64,000 nt of DNA from Bradyrhizobium lablabi (lineage in GTDB: Bacteria > Pseudomonadota > Alphaproteobacteria > Rhizobiales > Xanthobacteraceae). This document shows positions 35,468 through 43,763 of this stretch, piece by piece (position 1 is the stretch's first letter; each line of letters begins with the position of its first letter). The position numbers were made by a program, and so were the translations under genes. The notes beneath the pieces are model-generated. The model made no database searches. It was not told the DNA's origin and was given only the letters and a program-made list of their open reading frames with translations. Location of the stretch: contig NZ_JAFCLN010000001.1 of NCBI RefSeq assembly GCF_018129385.1, positions 372,001 to 436,000 of the forward strand. Direction: 5' to 3'.

Positions 35468-36991
35468 ATGCTTGGGCGCATCTTCACCGTCGGCGGCTAT
35501 ACGCTTCTCTCGCGGCTGACCGGCTTTGCGCGCGACATCATGCTCGCGGCGATCCTGGGCGCGGGTCCCGTGGCGGACGCGTTCTTCGTGGCGCTGCGGT
35601 TGCCCAACCATTTTCGCGCGATCTTCGCCGAGGGCGCCTTCAACGCCGCTTTCGTGCCGGCCTACGCGCATCTGCACGGGCAGAGCGAGACTTCGGCAAA
35701 AATCTTCGCCAACCGCATCTTCACGCTGCTGTTCACCGCACAGGTCGTGCTGCTGGTGTTGGCCTGGCTGTTCATGCCGCAGGTGATCGCGATCCTCGCG
35801 CCCGGATTTTCGCAAGACCCCGAGCGCGGCCAACTCGCCATCGCGCTGACCCGCATCACATTCCCTTATCTGCTGCTGATCACGCTGGTGACGCTGTATG
35901 GCGGCATGCTCAATGTCATGCACCGCTTCGCCAGCGCGGCGGCTGCGCCGATCTTCCTCAATTTGTCGATGATGGCGACGCTGGCGCTGGCTGCGTTCTT
36001 TCCCGGCGCCGGATACGCCGCCGCCTGGGGCGTATTGATCGCGGGTGTGCTCGAATTCCTGCTGCTGGCGCAAGACGCATGGCGCAGCGGGATATTGCCG
36101 CGCTTTGCGCCGTTCAAACTGGATGAAGATGTCCGCGCGTTCTTCCGCGCGCTCGGGCCGGCGACCATCGGATCGATGGGCACGCAGGTCGCGCTGTTCG
36201 CCGATACCATCATCGCCACCTTTCTCGCCGCCGGCGCGATCTCTGCGCTGTACTATGCGGACCGCCTCAACCAGTTGCCGATCGGGGTGATCGGGATCGC
36301 CATCGGCACCGTGCTGTTGCCGGAAATGTCGCGGCAGCTCGCTGCGAACGACCAGGCCGCCGCCAACGCTTCCCAGCGCAAGGCCTTCGACTTCACGCTG
36401 CTGCTCTCGGTGCCGTTCGTCGCCGCCTTCATGACCGTGCCCGACGTGATCATGCGCGCGATGTTCGCGCGCGGTGCGTTCTCCAAAGCCGACGCCGCGG
36501 CGGCGGGCGCGACGCTGGCGGCCTATGCCTTCGGACTCATTCCGTTCGTACTGATCCGCAGCGCGGTCGCGACCTTCTACGCGCGCAAGGATACGGCGAC
36601 GCCCGTGAAGGCCGCATTGACCGGCGTTGCCGTCAATGTCGCGCTGAAAGTCCTGCTGGTGGGTTCGCTGGCGCAGATCGGTCTTGCGTTGGCCACCGCG
36701 GTCGGCGCCTGGGTCAACCTGCTGCTGGTGATCTTCTTTGCCGTGCGTGCCGGGCACCTCGTGCTCGACCGCGCCATGCTGGCCTCGTTCGCAAAATTCG
36801 TCCTCGCCGGGGTCGTTCTCGGCGCAGCGCTGTGGTTGGTCGCGCGCCTCGCGGCGGTCTATCTCGCCCAGATGAGCGCGTTGCGTGACGAGACCACGCT
36901 GGCGCTTCTGGTTGCAACAGGCGCGCTCGTTTACACGGGCTCTATTCTGCCGTTGTTCGGTCGCCGCTGGCTGATTTCGCTCGTGCGCTGA
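35468..36991 (+). CDS. murJ: Lipid II flippase MurJ (MviN)
   Basis: MOP-family exporter of 507 residues with about fourteen hydrophobic segments; moves lipid II across the inner membrane for peptidoglycan synthesis. SRLTGFARDIMLAAILGAGPVADAFFVALRLPNHFRAIFAEGAFNAAFVPAY is the family's near-invariant N-terminal region with the key Arg residues, and LNQLPIGVIGIAIGTVLLPEMSR its central block. Only 43 bp separate it from the sugar aminotransferase, so it may be read from the same transcript. MurJ in a polysaccharide region could also be confused with Wzx, but these motifs favour MurJ. Confidence 0.95.
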   Translation: MLGRIFTVGGYTLLSRLTGFARDIMLAAILGAGPVADAFFVALRLPNHFRAIFAEGAFNAAFVPAYAHLHGQSETSAKIFANRIFTLLFTAQVVLLVLAWLFMPQVIAILAPGFSQDPERGQLAIALTRITFPYLLLITLVTLYGGMLNVMHRFASAAAAPIFLNLSMMATLALAAFFPGAGYAAAWGVLIAGVLEFLLLAQDAWRSGILPRFAPFKLDEDVRAFFRALGPATIGSMGTQVALFADTIIATFLAAGAISALYYADRLNQLPIGVIGIAIGTVLLPEMSRQLAANDQAAANASQRKAFDFTLLLSVPFVAAFMTVPDVIMRAMFARGAFSKADAAAAGATLAAYAFGLIPFVLIRSAVATFYARKDTATPVKAALTGVAVNVALKVLLVGSLAQIGLALATAVGAWVNLLLVIFFAVRAGHLVLDRAMLASFAKFVLAGVVLGAALWLVARLAAVYLAQMSALRDETTLALLVATGALVYTGSILPLFGRRWLISLVR

Positions 36992-37200
36992 AATCGCATT
37001 TTTTATCTAGTAAATTCAACAGGTTATATCGATGTCGCGCTTTCGCTGCGGCGGCCTGTCGCACTGCGCCGAATATGCAACATCCGCGAGCAAAGTGGCG
37101 CGGGAGTGTGCATCGAGTAATTGGCGGAAGTGATTCCGCGTTAAGATCGCGACGAAAGTTGAACCGAATTTTGATGCGTACTTTGCAAATGGGGCTTCCG

Positions 37201-38067
37201 ATGCGCGCTTCACTCAAGGCTTTTGCCACTGCCGCCTTCGCTGCGACGGCTGCGATCTCTTCCGCCTACGCGGCCGACATGGCACCGCGCTACACCAAGG
37301 CGCCGCCGGCGCCCGTCGTGATCTGGAACTGGACCGGCTTCTATATCGGCGGCAACGCCGGCTATAGCTGGGGCCGTTCGAACACCGATGTGGTCTACCG
37401 CAACACCGCGACCGGTGCGATTATCGCGCCGCCCCCGGGATCGATCGTCGGCGGCAACTTCGACATGAACGGCGCCATCGCCGGCGGCCAGGCCGGCTAC
37501 AACTGGCAGACCAACAACTGGGTCTGGGGTGTCGAGGGCGACATCCAGTGGTCGGACGAGAAGGGCGATCTGGCGCTGCGTTGCGCCGGCACCTTGATCG
37601 GTGGACCCTGCTTGCCCGGCCTGACCTTCCTGCCGCCCGGCGCCACCGGCACCAACATCGCGCTGAGCCAGCACCTTGAGTGGTTCGGCACCGCCCGCCT
37701 GCGCGGTGGCATCCTGGCTTCCCCGCAGTTCCTGCTGTACGGCACCGGCGGTCTGGCCTATGGCTCGATCAAGACCAACGCTGCCTTGGCCGGCTTCACT
37801 CCGGCCGGCGTTGCGCTTGCTGCCGTCGGCAGCAACAGCGAAGTCCGCGTCGGCTGGACGGTTGGCGTCGGCGCCGAATGGCTGTTCGCCCGCGACTGGA
37901 GCGCCAAGGTCGAATATCTCTATATGGATCTCGGCCGCTACAATTCCAGCTTCACCCTGCTGCCGGGTAGCGCCTTCGCCGCTGACGTGAGCTCGCGCTT
38001 CACCGACCACATCCTGCGCGCCGGCATCAACTATCACTTCAATAGCCCGGTGGTCGCGAAATATTGA
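37201..38067 (+). CDS. Outer-membrane beta-barrel protein, Omp31/Omp25-like
   Basis: 288 residues. Signal peptide MRASLKAFATAAFAATAAISSAYA, then ADMAPRYTKAPPAPVVIWNWTGFYIGGNAGYSWG, the standard opening of Omp31-type immunogenic proteins in rhizobia and brucellae. Alternating aromatic strands and a C-terminal GINYHF motif fit an eight-stranded barrel. The ATG at 37201 (GGGG eight bases before it) gives a normal signal peptide; in-frame ATGs upstream would add a charged leader. Stands alone, with a strong terminator after it. Confidence 0.92.
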   Translation: MRASLKAFATAAFAATAAISSAYAADMAPRYTKAPPAPVVIWNWTGFYIGGNAGYSWGRSNTDVVYRNTATGAIIAPPPGSIVGGNFDMNGAIAGGQAGYNWQTNNWVWGVEGDIQWSDEKGDLALRCAGTLIGGPCLPGLTFLPPGATGTNIALSQHLEWFGTARLRGGILASPQFLLYGTGGLAYGSIKTNAALAGFTPAGVALAAVGSNSEVRVGWTVGVGAEWLFARDWSAKVEYLYMDLGRYNSSFTLLPGSAFAADVSSRFTDHILRAGINYHFNSPVVAKY

Positions 38068-38092
38068 TCGTCACCGGTCAGTCAGTCCTGCG

Positions 38093-38121
38093 AAAGCCCC
38101 GGCATCCGCCGGGGCTTTTTT
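38093..38121 (+). terminator. Intrinsic terminator after the Omp31-like gene
   Basis: AAAGCCCCGGC and GCCGGGGCTTT form an 11-bp perfect stem with an ATCC loop, followed by TTTTTT. Confidence 0.95.
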
Positions 38122-38222
38122 GTTGCCGGTAAACGCTTCGCCGCGTTGCAGCGCGGCGAAGGCGCGGGCAGCGCGCGTTTGCGCCCGCGCCCGAACCACT
38201 GCATTATGACAATCTGGAATTG

Positions 38223-38271
38223 GCGCATGATCCGGAAAAGTGGGTACCGGTTTTCCGACAAGGTCATGCGC
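38223..38271. repeat. Dispersed palindromic repeat (RIME-like), copy B
   Basis: GCGCATGA at one end and TCATGCGC at the other enclose CCGGAAAAGTGGGTACCGG and TTTTCCGA, giving a near-complete hairpin of 49 bases. It shares GCATGATCCGGAAAA with the copy at 8074-8118 and GTGGGTACCGG with the one at 43829-43922. Such elements are common between rhizobial genes. Confidence 0.85.
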
Positions 38272-38284
38272 AAAACGGAGAAAT

Positions 38285-38323
38285 GAGATCATGAGGCGAC
38301 CTTTCAGGTCGCCTCATGATCTC
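38285..38323. promoter_or_regulatory. Perfect 18-bp inverted repeat in front of the CO-dehydrogenase-like gene
   Basis: GAGATCATGAGGCGACCT at 38285-38302 is followed by TTC and then its exact complement at 38306-38323. It ends 20 bp before the ATG and eight bases before the GGAGAC ribosome site. There is no T-run, so it is not an ordinary terminator; it may be a leader hairpin, an operator, or part of the neighbouring repeat element. Confidence 0.85.
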
Positions 38324-38343
38324 AAACTGCAATCGGAGACAAG

Positions 38344-40656
38344 ATGGCTTCCGCTCCCATCAAATTCGGCGTCGGTCAAAGCGTGCGCCGCAAGGAAGAC
38401 GACGCGCTGATCCGCGGCAAGGGCCGCTATACCGACGACGTCGCGCCGCAGCCGGCGTTGCATGCGCTGGTGCTGCGCTCGCCGCATGCGCACGCAAAAT
38501 TCACCATCGATGTCGCCAAGGCCCGCGCGCTGCCCGGCGTGGCGGCGATCCTGACCGCCGATGACGTCAAGGACCTCGGCGATCTGCCCTGCCTGTTCAA
38601 CCTCGAGGATAATCCGTTCACCGGGCCGCCTTACCCGATCCTGCCAAAAGACGAGGTCCGCCATGTCGGCGATGCCGTCGCCTTCGTGGTGGCCGACACC
38701 ATCGACCAGGCTCGCGACGCGATCGAGGCGATCGAGGTGAACTGGACGCCGCTGCCGGCCGTGGCGGGCGTCGTCAACGCGTTGAAACCGGGCGCGCCAC
38801 AGGTCTGGCCCAACCATGCCGGCAACGTATTGTTCGACGTCGGCATCGGCGACAAGCAGGCGACCGACGCGGCGTTCGCGAAGGCGCATGCGGTCGCCGA
38901 GATCAGGATCGTCAACCCGCGCGTCATCACCAATTTCATGGAAACGCGCGCGGCGGTCGTCGAATACGACGCCAAACGCGACCATCTCACCATGACCGTC
39001 GGCAGCCAGGGCAGTCATCGCCTGCGTGAAATCATCGGTGGCATGGTGTTGAAGATGCCGCTGGAAAAGATGCGGGTGATCTGCCCCGACGTCGGCGGCG
39101 GCTTTGGCACAAAGCTGTTTCCGTACCGGGAATACGCACTGCTCGCAGTCGCCGCGAAGAAGCTGAAGAAGACCGTCAAGTGGACCGCCGACCGCTCCGA
39201 TCATTTCATGGGCGATGCGCAGGGCCGCGATAACGTCACGACGGCGCGGATGGCGCTCGCCGAGGACGGAAAATTCCTTGCCATGGATGTCGACCTGATC
39301 GGCGACATGGGCGCGTATCTGTCGACCTTCGGGCCCTACATCCCGCATGGCGGCGCCGGCATGCTGCCGGGCCTCTATGACATCCAGACCTTCCACTGCC
39401 GCGTGCGCACCGTCTTCACCAACACGGTGCCCGTGGACGCCTATCGCGGCGCCGGGCGCCCGGAAGCCGCTTACGTCGTCGAGCGTCTGGTCGATGCCGC
39501 TGCCCGAAAAGTCGGGATGACGCCGGATGCGATCCGCCGCAAGAACTTCATCCCGCCGAAAGCGCTGCCCTACAAGACCGTCACCGGCAAGGTCTACGAT
39601 TCCGGCGATTTCACCGCGCACATGAAGCGCGCGATGGAGGTCGCAGGCTGGAAGGAGTTTCCCAAGCGCGCCAAGGCCGCCAGGAAGGAAGGCTTGGTGC
39701 GCGGCATCGGCCTTGCGAGCTATGTCGAGGTCTGCGGCACCATGGGCGATGAGACCGCCAATGTAGCGCTCGATCCCAACGGCGATATCTCGATTCTGAT
39801 CGGCACCCAGTCGAGCGGGCAGGGGCATGCGACGGCCTACGCACAGCTCGTCGCCGAGCAGTTCGGGGTGCCGCCGGAGCGCGTGCATGTCCTGCAAGGC
39901 GACACCGACAAGATCGCCACCGGCCTCGGCACCGGCGGGTCGGCCTCGATCCCGACCGGCGGCGTCAGCGTCCAGCGCGCGACGCAGGAGCTTGGCAACA
40001 AGCTGAAGGAGCTCGCGGCGCAGGCGCTGGAAGCCAGCGCCTGCGATATCGAGATCAGCAACGGCAATCTGCGCATCGCCGGTACCGACCGTTCGATCAG
40101 CTTTGCCGATCTGGCAAAGCGTCCCGGCGCCGATCCCGACAAGCTCAATGCGAGCGCCACCTTCAATCAGGCCGACGGCACCTATCCGAACGGCACGCAT
40201 CTCGCCGAAGTCGAGATCGACCCCGCAACCGGCATCATCAAGATCGTCAGCTACGTCATCGTCGACGACTTTGGCGTCACGCTCAATCCGCTGATGCTGG
40301 CCGGCCAAGTACATGGCGGCGCCATGCAGGGCATCGGACAGGCCCTGATGGAGCAGGCGGTCTACAGCGACAAGGACGGCCAGCTCGTCACCGGCACCTT
40401 CATGGACTATGCGCTGCCGCGCGCCTCCGACGGGCCGTCCTTCCACTTCGAGACCCACAACGTGCCCTGCACGACCAATCCTTTGGGCGTGAAGGGCGCG
40501 GGCGAGGCCGGCGCGATCGGCTCGTGTCCGGCGGTGGTTAACGCCATCATCGAGGGGCTGCATCGCGAGTACGGCATCGACCACATCGATATGCCCGCGA
40601 CCGCCGAGCGGGTCTGGATCGCGATCCGGGAGGCGCAGCGCCGGCACACGCTCTGA
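38344..40656 (+). CDS. Molybdenum hydroxylase large subunit, form II CO-dehydrogenase-like
   Basis: 770 residues, xanthine dehydrogenase family, binding molybdopterin cytosine dinucleotide. The N-terminal third opens VGQSVRRKEDDALIRGKGRYTDDV; the Mo-binding part has GGGFGTK (251-257), the active-site loop AYRGAGR (366-372) and the catalytic Glu E721 in GVKGAGEAG. True aerobic CO dehydrogenase (form I) has AYxCSFR, so this is form II and its substrate is unknown. No FAD (CoxM-like) or 2Fe-2S (CoxS-like) subunit and no maturation gene lies next to it, which is unusual. No Tat signal is visible. Two c-type cytochromes follow, perhaps as electron acceptors. Confidence 0.9.
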   Translation: MASAPIKFGVGQSVRRKEDDALIRGKGRYTDDVAPQPALHALVLRSPHAHAKFTIDVAKARALPGVAAILTADDVKDLGDLPCLFNLEDNPFTGPPYPILPKDEVRHVGDAVAFVVADTIDQARDAIEAIEVNWTPLPAVAGVVNALKPGAPQVWPNHAGNVLFDVGIGDKQATDAAFAKAHAVAEIRIVNPRVITNFMETRAAVVEYDAKRDHLTMTVGSQGSHRLREIIGGMVLKMPLEKMRVICPDVGGGFGTKLFPYREYALLAVAAKKLKKTVKWTADRSDHFMGDAQGRDNVTTARMALAEDGKFLAMDVDLIGDMGAYLSTFGPYIPHGGAGMLPGLYDIQTFHCRVRTVFTNTVPVDAYRGAGRPEAAYVVERLVDAAARKVGMTPDAIRRKNFIPPKALPYKTVTGKVYDSGDFTAHMKRAMEVAGWKEFPKRAKAARKEGLVRGIGLASYVEVCGTMGDETANVALDPNGDISILIGTQSSGQGHATAYAQLVAEQFGVPPERVHVLQGDTDKIATGLGTGGSASIPTGGVSVQRATQELGNKLKELAAQALEASACDIEISNGNLRIAGTDRSISFADLAKRPGADPDKLNASATFNQADGTYPNGTHLAEVEIDPATGIIKIVSYVIVDDFGVTLNPLMLAGQVHGGAMQGIGQALMEQAVYSDKDGQLVTGTFMDYALPRASDGPSFHFETHNVPCTTNPLGVKGAGEAGAIGSCPAVVNAIIEGLHREYGIDHIDMPATAERVWIAIREAQRRHTL

Positions 40657-40680
40657 CGTTTGCCGCTGCCCCTGGAATGA

Positions 40681-40698
40681 AACACCACACGTGGTGTT
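40681..40698. promoter_or_regulatory. Palindromic operator candidate before cytochrome c'
   Basis: AACACCAC and GTGGTGTT are exact inverted copies around AC, 97 bp upstream of the cytochrome c' start and 25 bp after the preceding stop. A second GC-rich hairpin with one mismatch lies at 40710-40733. An 18-bp dyad of this type is a plausible repressor or activator site. Confidence 0.6.
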
Positions 40699-40794
40699 GA
40701 AGAGATGCGGCGTCGCGCCAACTGGCGCGGCGCACGTTGGATCAGGAATATCCAGCGCAAAAAGAACATGGGGCTGGAAAACGGAGATTTGCCG

Positions 40795-41247
40795 ATGCGT
40801 CGAACCATCGTTTTGACAGGAACCCTACTGTTTGCCGCCGGAATGGCACTGGCGCAGAGTCCGCAGGAGCAGGTCGACAAGACCCAGCTCGCGATGAAGT
40901 CCAACCTCACGAGTGCGATTGCACTTTCGGACATTGTCAGGGACAAGAAGCCTTACGATCAGGCGGCCGTCGACAAGGCGCTGGCGGAGCTCGATGACGT
41001 CGCGAAGCGCTTCCCGTCATTGTTTCCCGAGAGCATCAAGGGGCTGAAGCCGACGAAGGGCGAGTATTCCGCATCGCCGAAGATATGGACCGAGCGGGCG
41101 GACTTCGAGGCGCACTCTGCGGCCTTCGTGAAGGCTGTCGCTCAGGCCAAGTCCAACATCAAGGACGTGAACAGCCTGAAGGCGGAATTTCCCGAGATCA
41201 ACAAGCAATGCATGGCTTGCCACGAAAAATTCCGCGTCAAGGGCTGA
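40795..41247 (+). CDS. Cytochrome c' (cytochrome c-prime)
   Basis: Periplasmic heme protein of 150 residues. Signal peptide MRRTIVLTGTLLFAAGMALA, then a helical body, with heme-binding C139-M-A-C142-H143 eight residues from the end, the position typical of four-helix cytochrome c'. Family members bind NO and CO and can protect against nitric oxide. The ATG at 40795 has GGAGA upstream; the longer in-frame form would lose the signal peptide. It follows the Mo-hydroxylase gene on the same strand after a 138-bp gap with its own palindrome. Confidence 0.88.
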   Translation: MRRTIVLTGTLLFAAGMALAQSPQEQVDKTQLAMKSNLTSAIALSDIVRDKKPYDQAAVDKALAELDDVAKRFPSLFPESIKGLKPTKGEYSASPKIWTERADFEAHSAAFVKAVAQAKSNIKDVNSLKAEFPEINKQCMACHEKFRVKG

Positions 41248-41359
41248 CGCGGATAACTCGGACGCTGGCAAAACAAGAGGGGCGAATGCATAGCAAGCAT
41301 CGCCCCTTTGGCGTCGGTCCGGCGATCTTCGTCGTCTCTAACTTGAGCGTTGTTCGTCG

Positions 41360-41782
41360 CTACTTCGTCACCTGGCCGCGTATTTCGCCGCCCGGATTCG
41401 CTGCGGTGTGAATGTTGACGTAGTATTTTCCGGCCATCAGGTCGGCTGCTTGTGCGTCGGTCAGCGTGGCGCTGCCTTCGACTGGGCTGGTGGCGGCATT
41501 GGGGATCGGGACGGCGACACCGGCATTCTTGCCGGCTTCGGCCGGCCCGTGGAAATGCGCCATCGTGGCAGGTCCCGAGAGACCGGAATAGGTCACCTTC
41601 CAGCTAAGCTTCTTCGACGCCGGGTCGTAGTCGATGTCGGCGGTGCCGGTGCCCGCGCTGGCGTTCGGCGGCACTTGCGACTTGCCGTCCAGCGTCGCCT
41701 TCATCTTGTCGGCAAGAGCAGGCCCGGCGAATACAACGGCCGCGCCCAGAGCGAGCGTGGCAAGCATGGTCTTGTTCAGCAT
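41360..41782 (-). CDS. CHRD-domain secreted protein
   Basis: 140 residues: signal peptide MLNKTMLATLALGAAVVFAGPALA and a single CHRD (chordin-like) domain with FHGPAEAGKNAGVAVPI, GSATLTDAQAADLMAGKYYVNIHTAANPGGEIRGQV, the conserved core of the family. CHRD proteins are exported; function in bacteria is poorly known. The ATG at 41782 follows GGAGAGAG; an upstream ATG in frame lacks a ribosome site. Divergent from the diheme cytochrome gene, with a perfect palindrome in the gap. Confidence 0.9.
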   Translation of the reverse strand: MLNKTMLATLALGAAVVFAGPALADKMKATLDGKSQVPPNASAGTGTADIDYDPASKKLSWKVTYSGLSGPATMAHFHGPAEAGKNAGVAVPIPNAATSPVEGSATLTDAQAADLMAGKYYVNIHTAANPGGEIRGQVTK

Positions 41783-41866
41783 GAGCTTCTCTCTCCTGAC
41801 GTTACACATGGATGTCATCTTTCAAACAGCAGCCCTTTGATTTTATTCCCGGAACAGCTTTTCTTG

Positions 41867-41882
41867 ATCTGAAATTTCAGAT
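41867..41882. promoter_or_regulatory. Perfect 16-bp palindrome between the CHRD and diheme cytochrome genes
   Basis: ATCTGAAATTTCAGAT has full two-fold symmetry and lies in the divergent gap, 58 bp from the cytochrome start and 84 bp from the CHRD start. Good candidate for a dimeric regulator site serving one or both genes. Confidence 0.6.
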
Positions 41883-41940
41883 GAGCTTGTCGAACGAACT
41901 GCGGTCATAATGCATTACCGCAAAGCGCCTGAGGCCGGAC

Positions 41941-42870
41941 ATGCTGCGACGTATCTTTCTTGCCGCCATTCTGCTCGCCGCCATCGGCCTCGGCGTGTTC
42001 TGGTGGCTGACCATTCCCAAGAGCATCGCGGCCGCCTCGCTGCCGGCCTATCAGCCCAACGTCGCCAACGGCCAGATCATGTTCAATGCCGGCGGATGCT
42101 CCTCCTGCCATGCCGTGCCGAACCAGCCGGACCGCACAAGACTCGGCGGCGGACTCGCGCTGCCCTCGCCATTCGGCACCTTCCATGTGCCGAACATCTC
42201 GCCCGATCCCAATGACGGCATCGGGCGCTGGAGCGAGGCCGATTTCGTCACCGCCGTCGTGAAGGGGACTTCCCCCTCAGGTACGCATTATTTCCCGGCC
42301 TTTCCCTACACTTCCTATGTGCATGCGAAGATCGAGGATGTCCGCGATCTCTTCGCCTATCTGAAAACGCTCGCGCCGGTACCGGGCCGTGTGCGCGACC
42401 ATGACCTGCCGTTCCCCTTCAACATCCGCCGCAACGTCGGCATCTGGAAATTGCTGTTCATGGACGACAGGCCGTTCACGCCGGACCCCGCGCGCTCGGC
42501 GGCATGGAATCGCGGCGCCTATCTCGTCAACGGTTTTGGCCACTGCGCCGAATGCCACAGCCCGCGCAATTTCCTAGGCGGCATCATCGAGGCGCAACGC
42601 TTTGCCGGCGGGCCCAATCCGGAAGGCGAGGGGTTCGTGCCGAACATCACCCAGAAGCGTCTCGGCGAATGGAGCGCAAAGGACTTTGCCTATTTCCTCG
42701 AGACCGGCGAATTCCCTGACGGCGACTCTGCCGGTGGCTCGATGGCGCGCGTGATCAAGAACACCTCGCAATTGCCCGCGGAAGATCGCGCCGCGATGGC
42801 GGAATATCTGAAATCGCTGCCACCGGTGGAGGGGCCGCCGCGGCCGAAGAAGGGCGAAAAGTCCGGATAG
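41941..42870 (+). CDS. Diheme c-type cytochrome, membrane-anchored
   Basis: 309 residues. One N-terminal hydrophobic segment (about 5-24) anchors it or serves as signal. Two heme sites: C53-S-S-C56-H57 and C202-A-E-C205-H206, each heading a cytochrome c domain, with FPYTSYVHAKIEDVRDLFAYLKTL and later MAEYLKSLPP as in the cytochrome subunits of alcohol, gluconate and Mo-hydroxylase dehydrogenases. It likely takes electrons from a periplasmic dehydrogenase. The nearby Mo-hydroxylase is a candidate partner, though it shows no export signal. Confidence 0.9.
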   Translation: MLRRIFLAAILLAAIGLGVFWWLTIPKSIAAASLPAYQPNVANGQIMFNAGGCSSCHAVPNQPDRTRLGGGLALPSPFGTFHVPNISPDPNDGIGRWSEADFVTAVVKGTSPSGTHYFPAFPYTSYVHAKIEDVRDLFAYLKTLAPVPGRVRDHDLPFPFNIRRNVGIWKLLFMDDRPFTPDPARSAAWNRGAYLVNGFGHCAECHSPRNFLGGIIEAQRFAGGPNPEGEGFVPNITQKRLGEWSAKDFAYFLETGEFPDGDSAGGSMARVIKNTSQLPAEDRAAMAEYLKSLPPVEGPPRPKKGEKSG

Positions 42871-42900
42871 GCGCTTTCAAGCGAAGTCTGAAGAAATCGC

Positions 42901-42950
42901 GTCAAACAATAAGAGCCCCGTTCCGGTTCAATCGCGACGGAAACGGCTCT
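42901..42950 (-). terminator. Probable terminator of the J-domain gene
   Basis: On the minus strand AGAGCCGTTTCCG and CGGAACGGGGCTCT form a long stem with a two-base bulge, followed by TATTGTTTG. It lies 10 bp past the stop codon at 42960. Confidence 0.7.
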
Positions 42951-42959
42951 GGTTGCGCG

Positions 42960-43763
42960 TTACGGCGTGGTGGCCTGCGTCATCCGCGTCGGCCGGAGCA
43001 CCGGCGGTGCATCCAGCACCCGCGCGGTCGATGGCCTGTGCGAGGCGATGCGGGCTTGTCTCGCCTTGGCGCGAAGCCGCGTGCGCTCCATGCCGGCGAA
43101 CGCACGGCCGACATCGTGCGCCGAGTAGAGCGGAAGAAAACCGAGGTCGCGCTGGAGGTCGGTGAGCGCCGGGCGCTTGCTTGCGCCGAGCGAAGCCAAA
43201 AACCCCGGTGCGCGGCTTGATGCGATGTCGTCGCCTGCGACAAGGGGAACGGGACCGGCCATCCAGTAGCTCCTGGCGTTTGCCTTGGGCGCGATCGCAC
43301 TCGTCTTGAAGATCTCATCGGCAAGCGCCGTGCGCTCGTGCCGGCCGGATATCGCCACGGTCTCGATATCCGCCTTGCCGCCGGCCATTCCGACAGTGCT
43401 TTCGGCGGCCACCGGAGCCCGCGAGACCACCCCCATCAGCGTGTAGCTCGCCACCAGGATGGCTGCGATGATCGTCGCCGCGATCGTAGAGGAGGCGAAG
43501 CGGTGGACCTTTTCGTAGACCTGGCTCGACTTTGTGGGAACGGGCTTGGTCGCGATCGCCAGCAACTGGTCGTAGGTCGCCCGCTGTTCGGCATCGCTGA
43601 GGATGTCGTGGGCGCGGACGAGCTGGCGAAACCTCAGTGCGGCTTCGGGATTATCCGGATTGAGATCGGGATGGGTCGCCTTGGCGGCCTTGCGGAAGGC
43701 AGCTCTCAAGCCCTCGGCATCATCGTTCGGAAGGGCTCCGAGCAGATCATACAGCGTCCCCAT
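42960..43763 (-). CDS. Membrane-anchored J-domain protein
   Basis: 267 residues from the ATG at 43763. The N-terminal J domain has LYDLLGALPNDD...LRAAFRKAAKATHPDLNPD with the DnaK-stimulating HPD at 31-33 and YDQLLAI at its end. A hydrophobic segment follows (about 90-112) and then a ~150-residue tail of no known family. It probably recruits DnaK to the membrane. A GTG four codons earlier, seven bases after GGGGGAA, is an equal candidate start. Stands alone. Confidence 0.82.
   Translation of the reverse strand: MGTLYDLLGALPNDDAEGLRAAFRKAAKATHPDLNPDNPEAALRFRQLVRAHDILSDAEQRATYDQLLAIATKPVPTKSSQVYEKVHRFASSTIAATIIAAILVASYTLMGVVSRAPVAAESTVGMAGGKADIETVAISGRHERTALADEIFKTSAIAPKANARSYWMAGPVPLVAGDDIASSRAPGFLASLGASKRPALTDLQRDLGFLPLYSAHDVGRAFAGMERTRLRAKARQARIASHRPSTARVLDAPPVLRPTRMTQATTP

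Noticed and set aside
38314..40647. 777-codon minus-strand frame opposite the Mo-hydroxylase gene
   Set aside because: Antisense shadow; composition unlike any protein family, while the plus strand has all active-site motifs.
38344..40656. True aerobic CO dehydrogenase (form I coxL)
   Set aside because: The active-site loop is AYRGAGR, not AYxCSFR, so form II with unknown substrate is the safer call.
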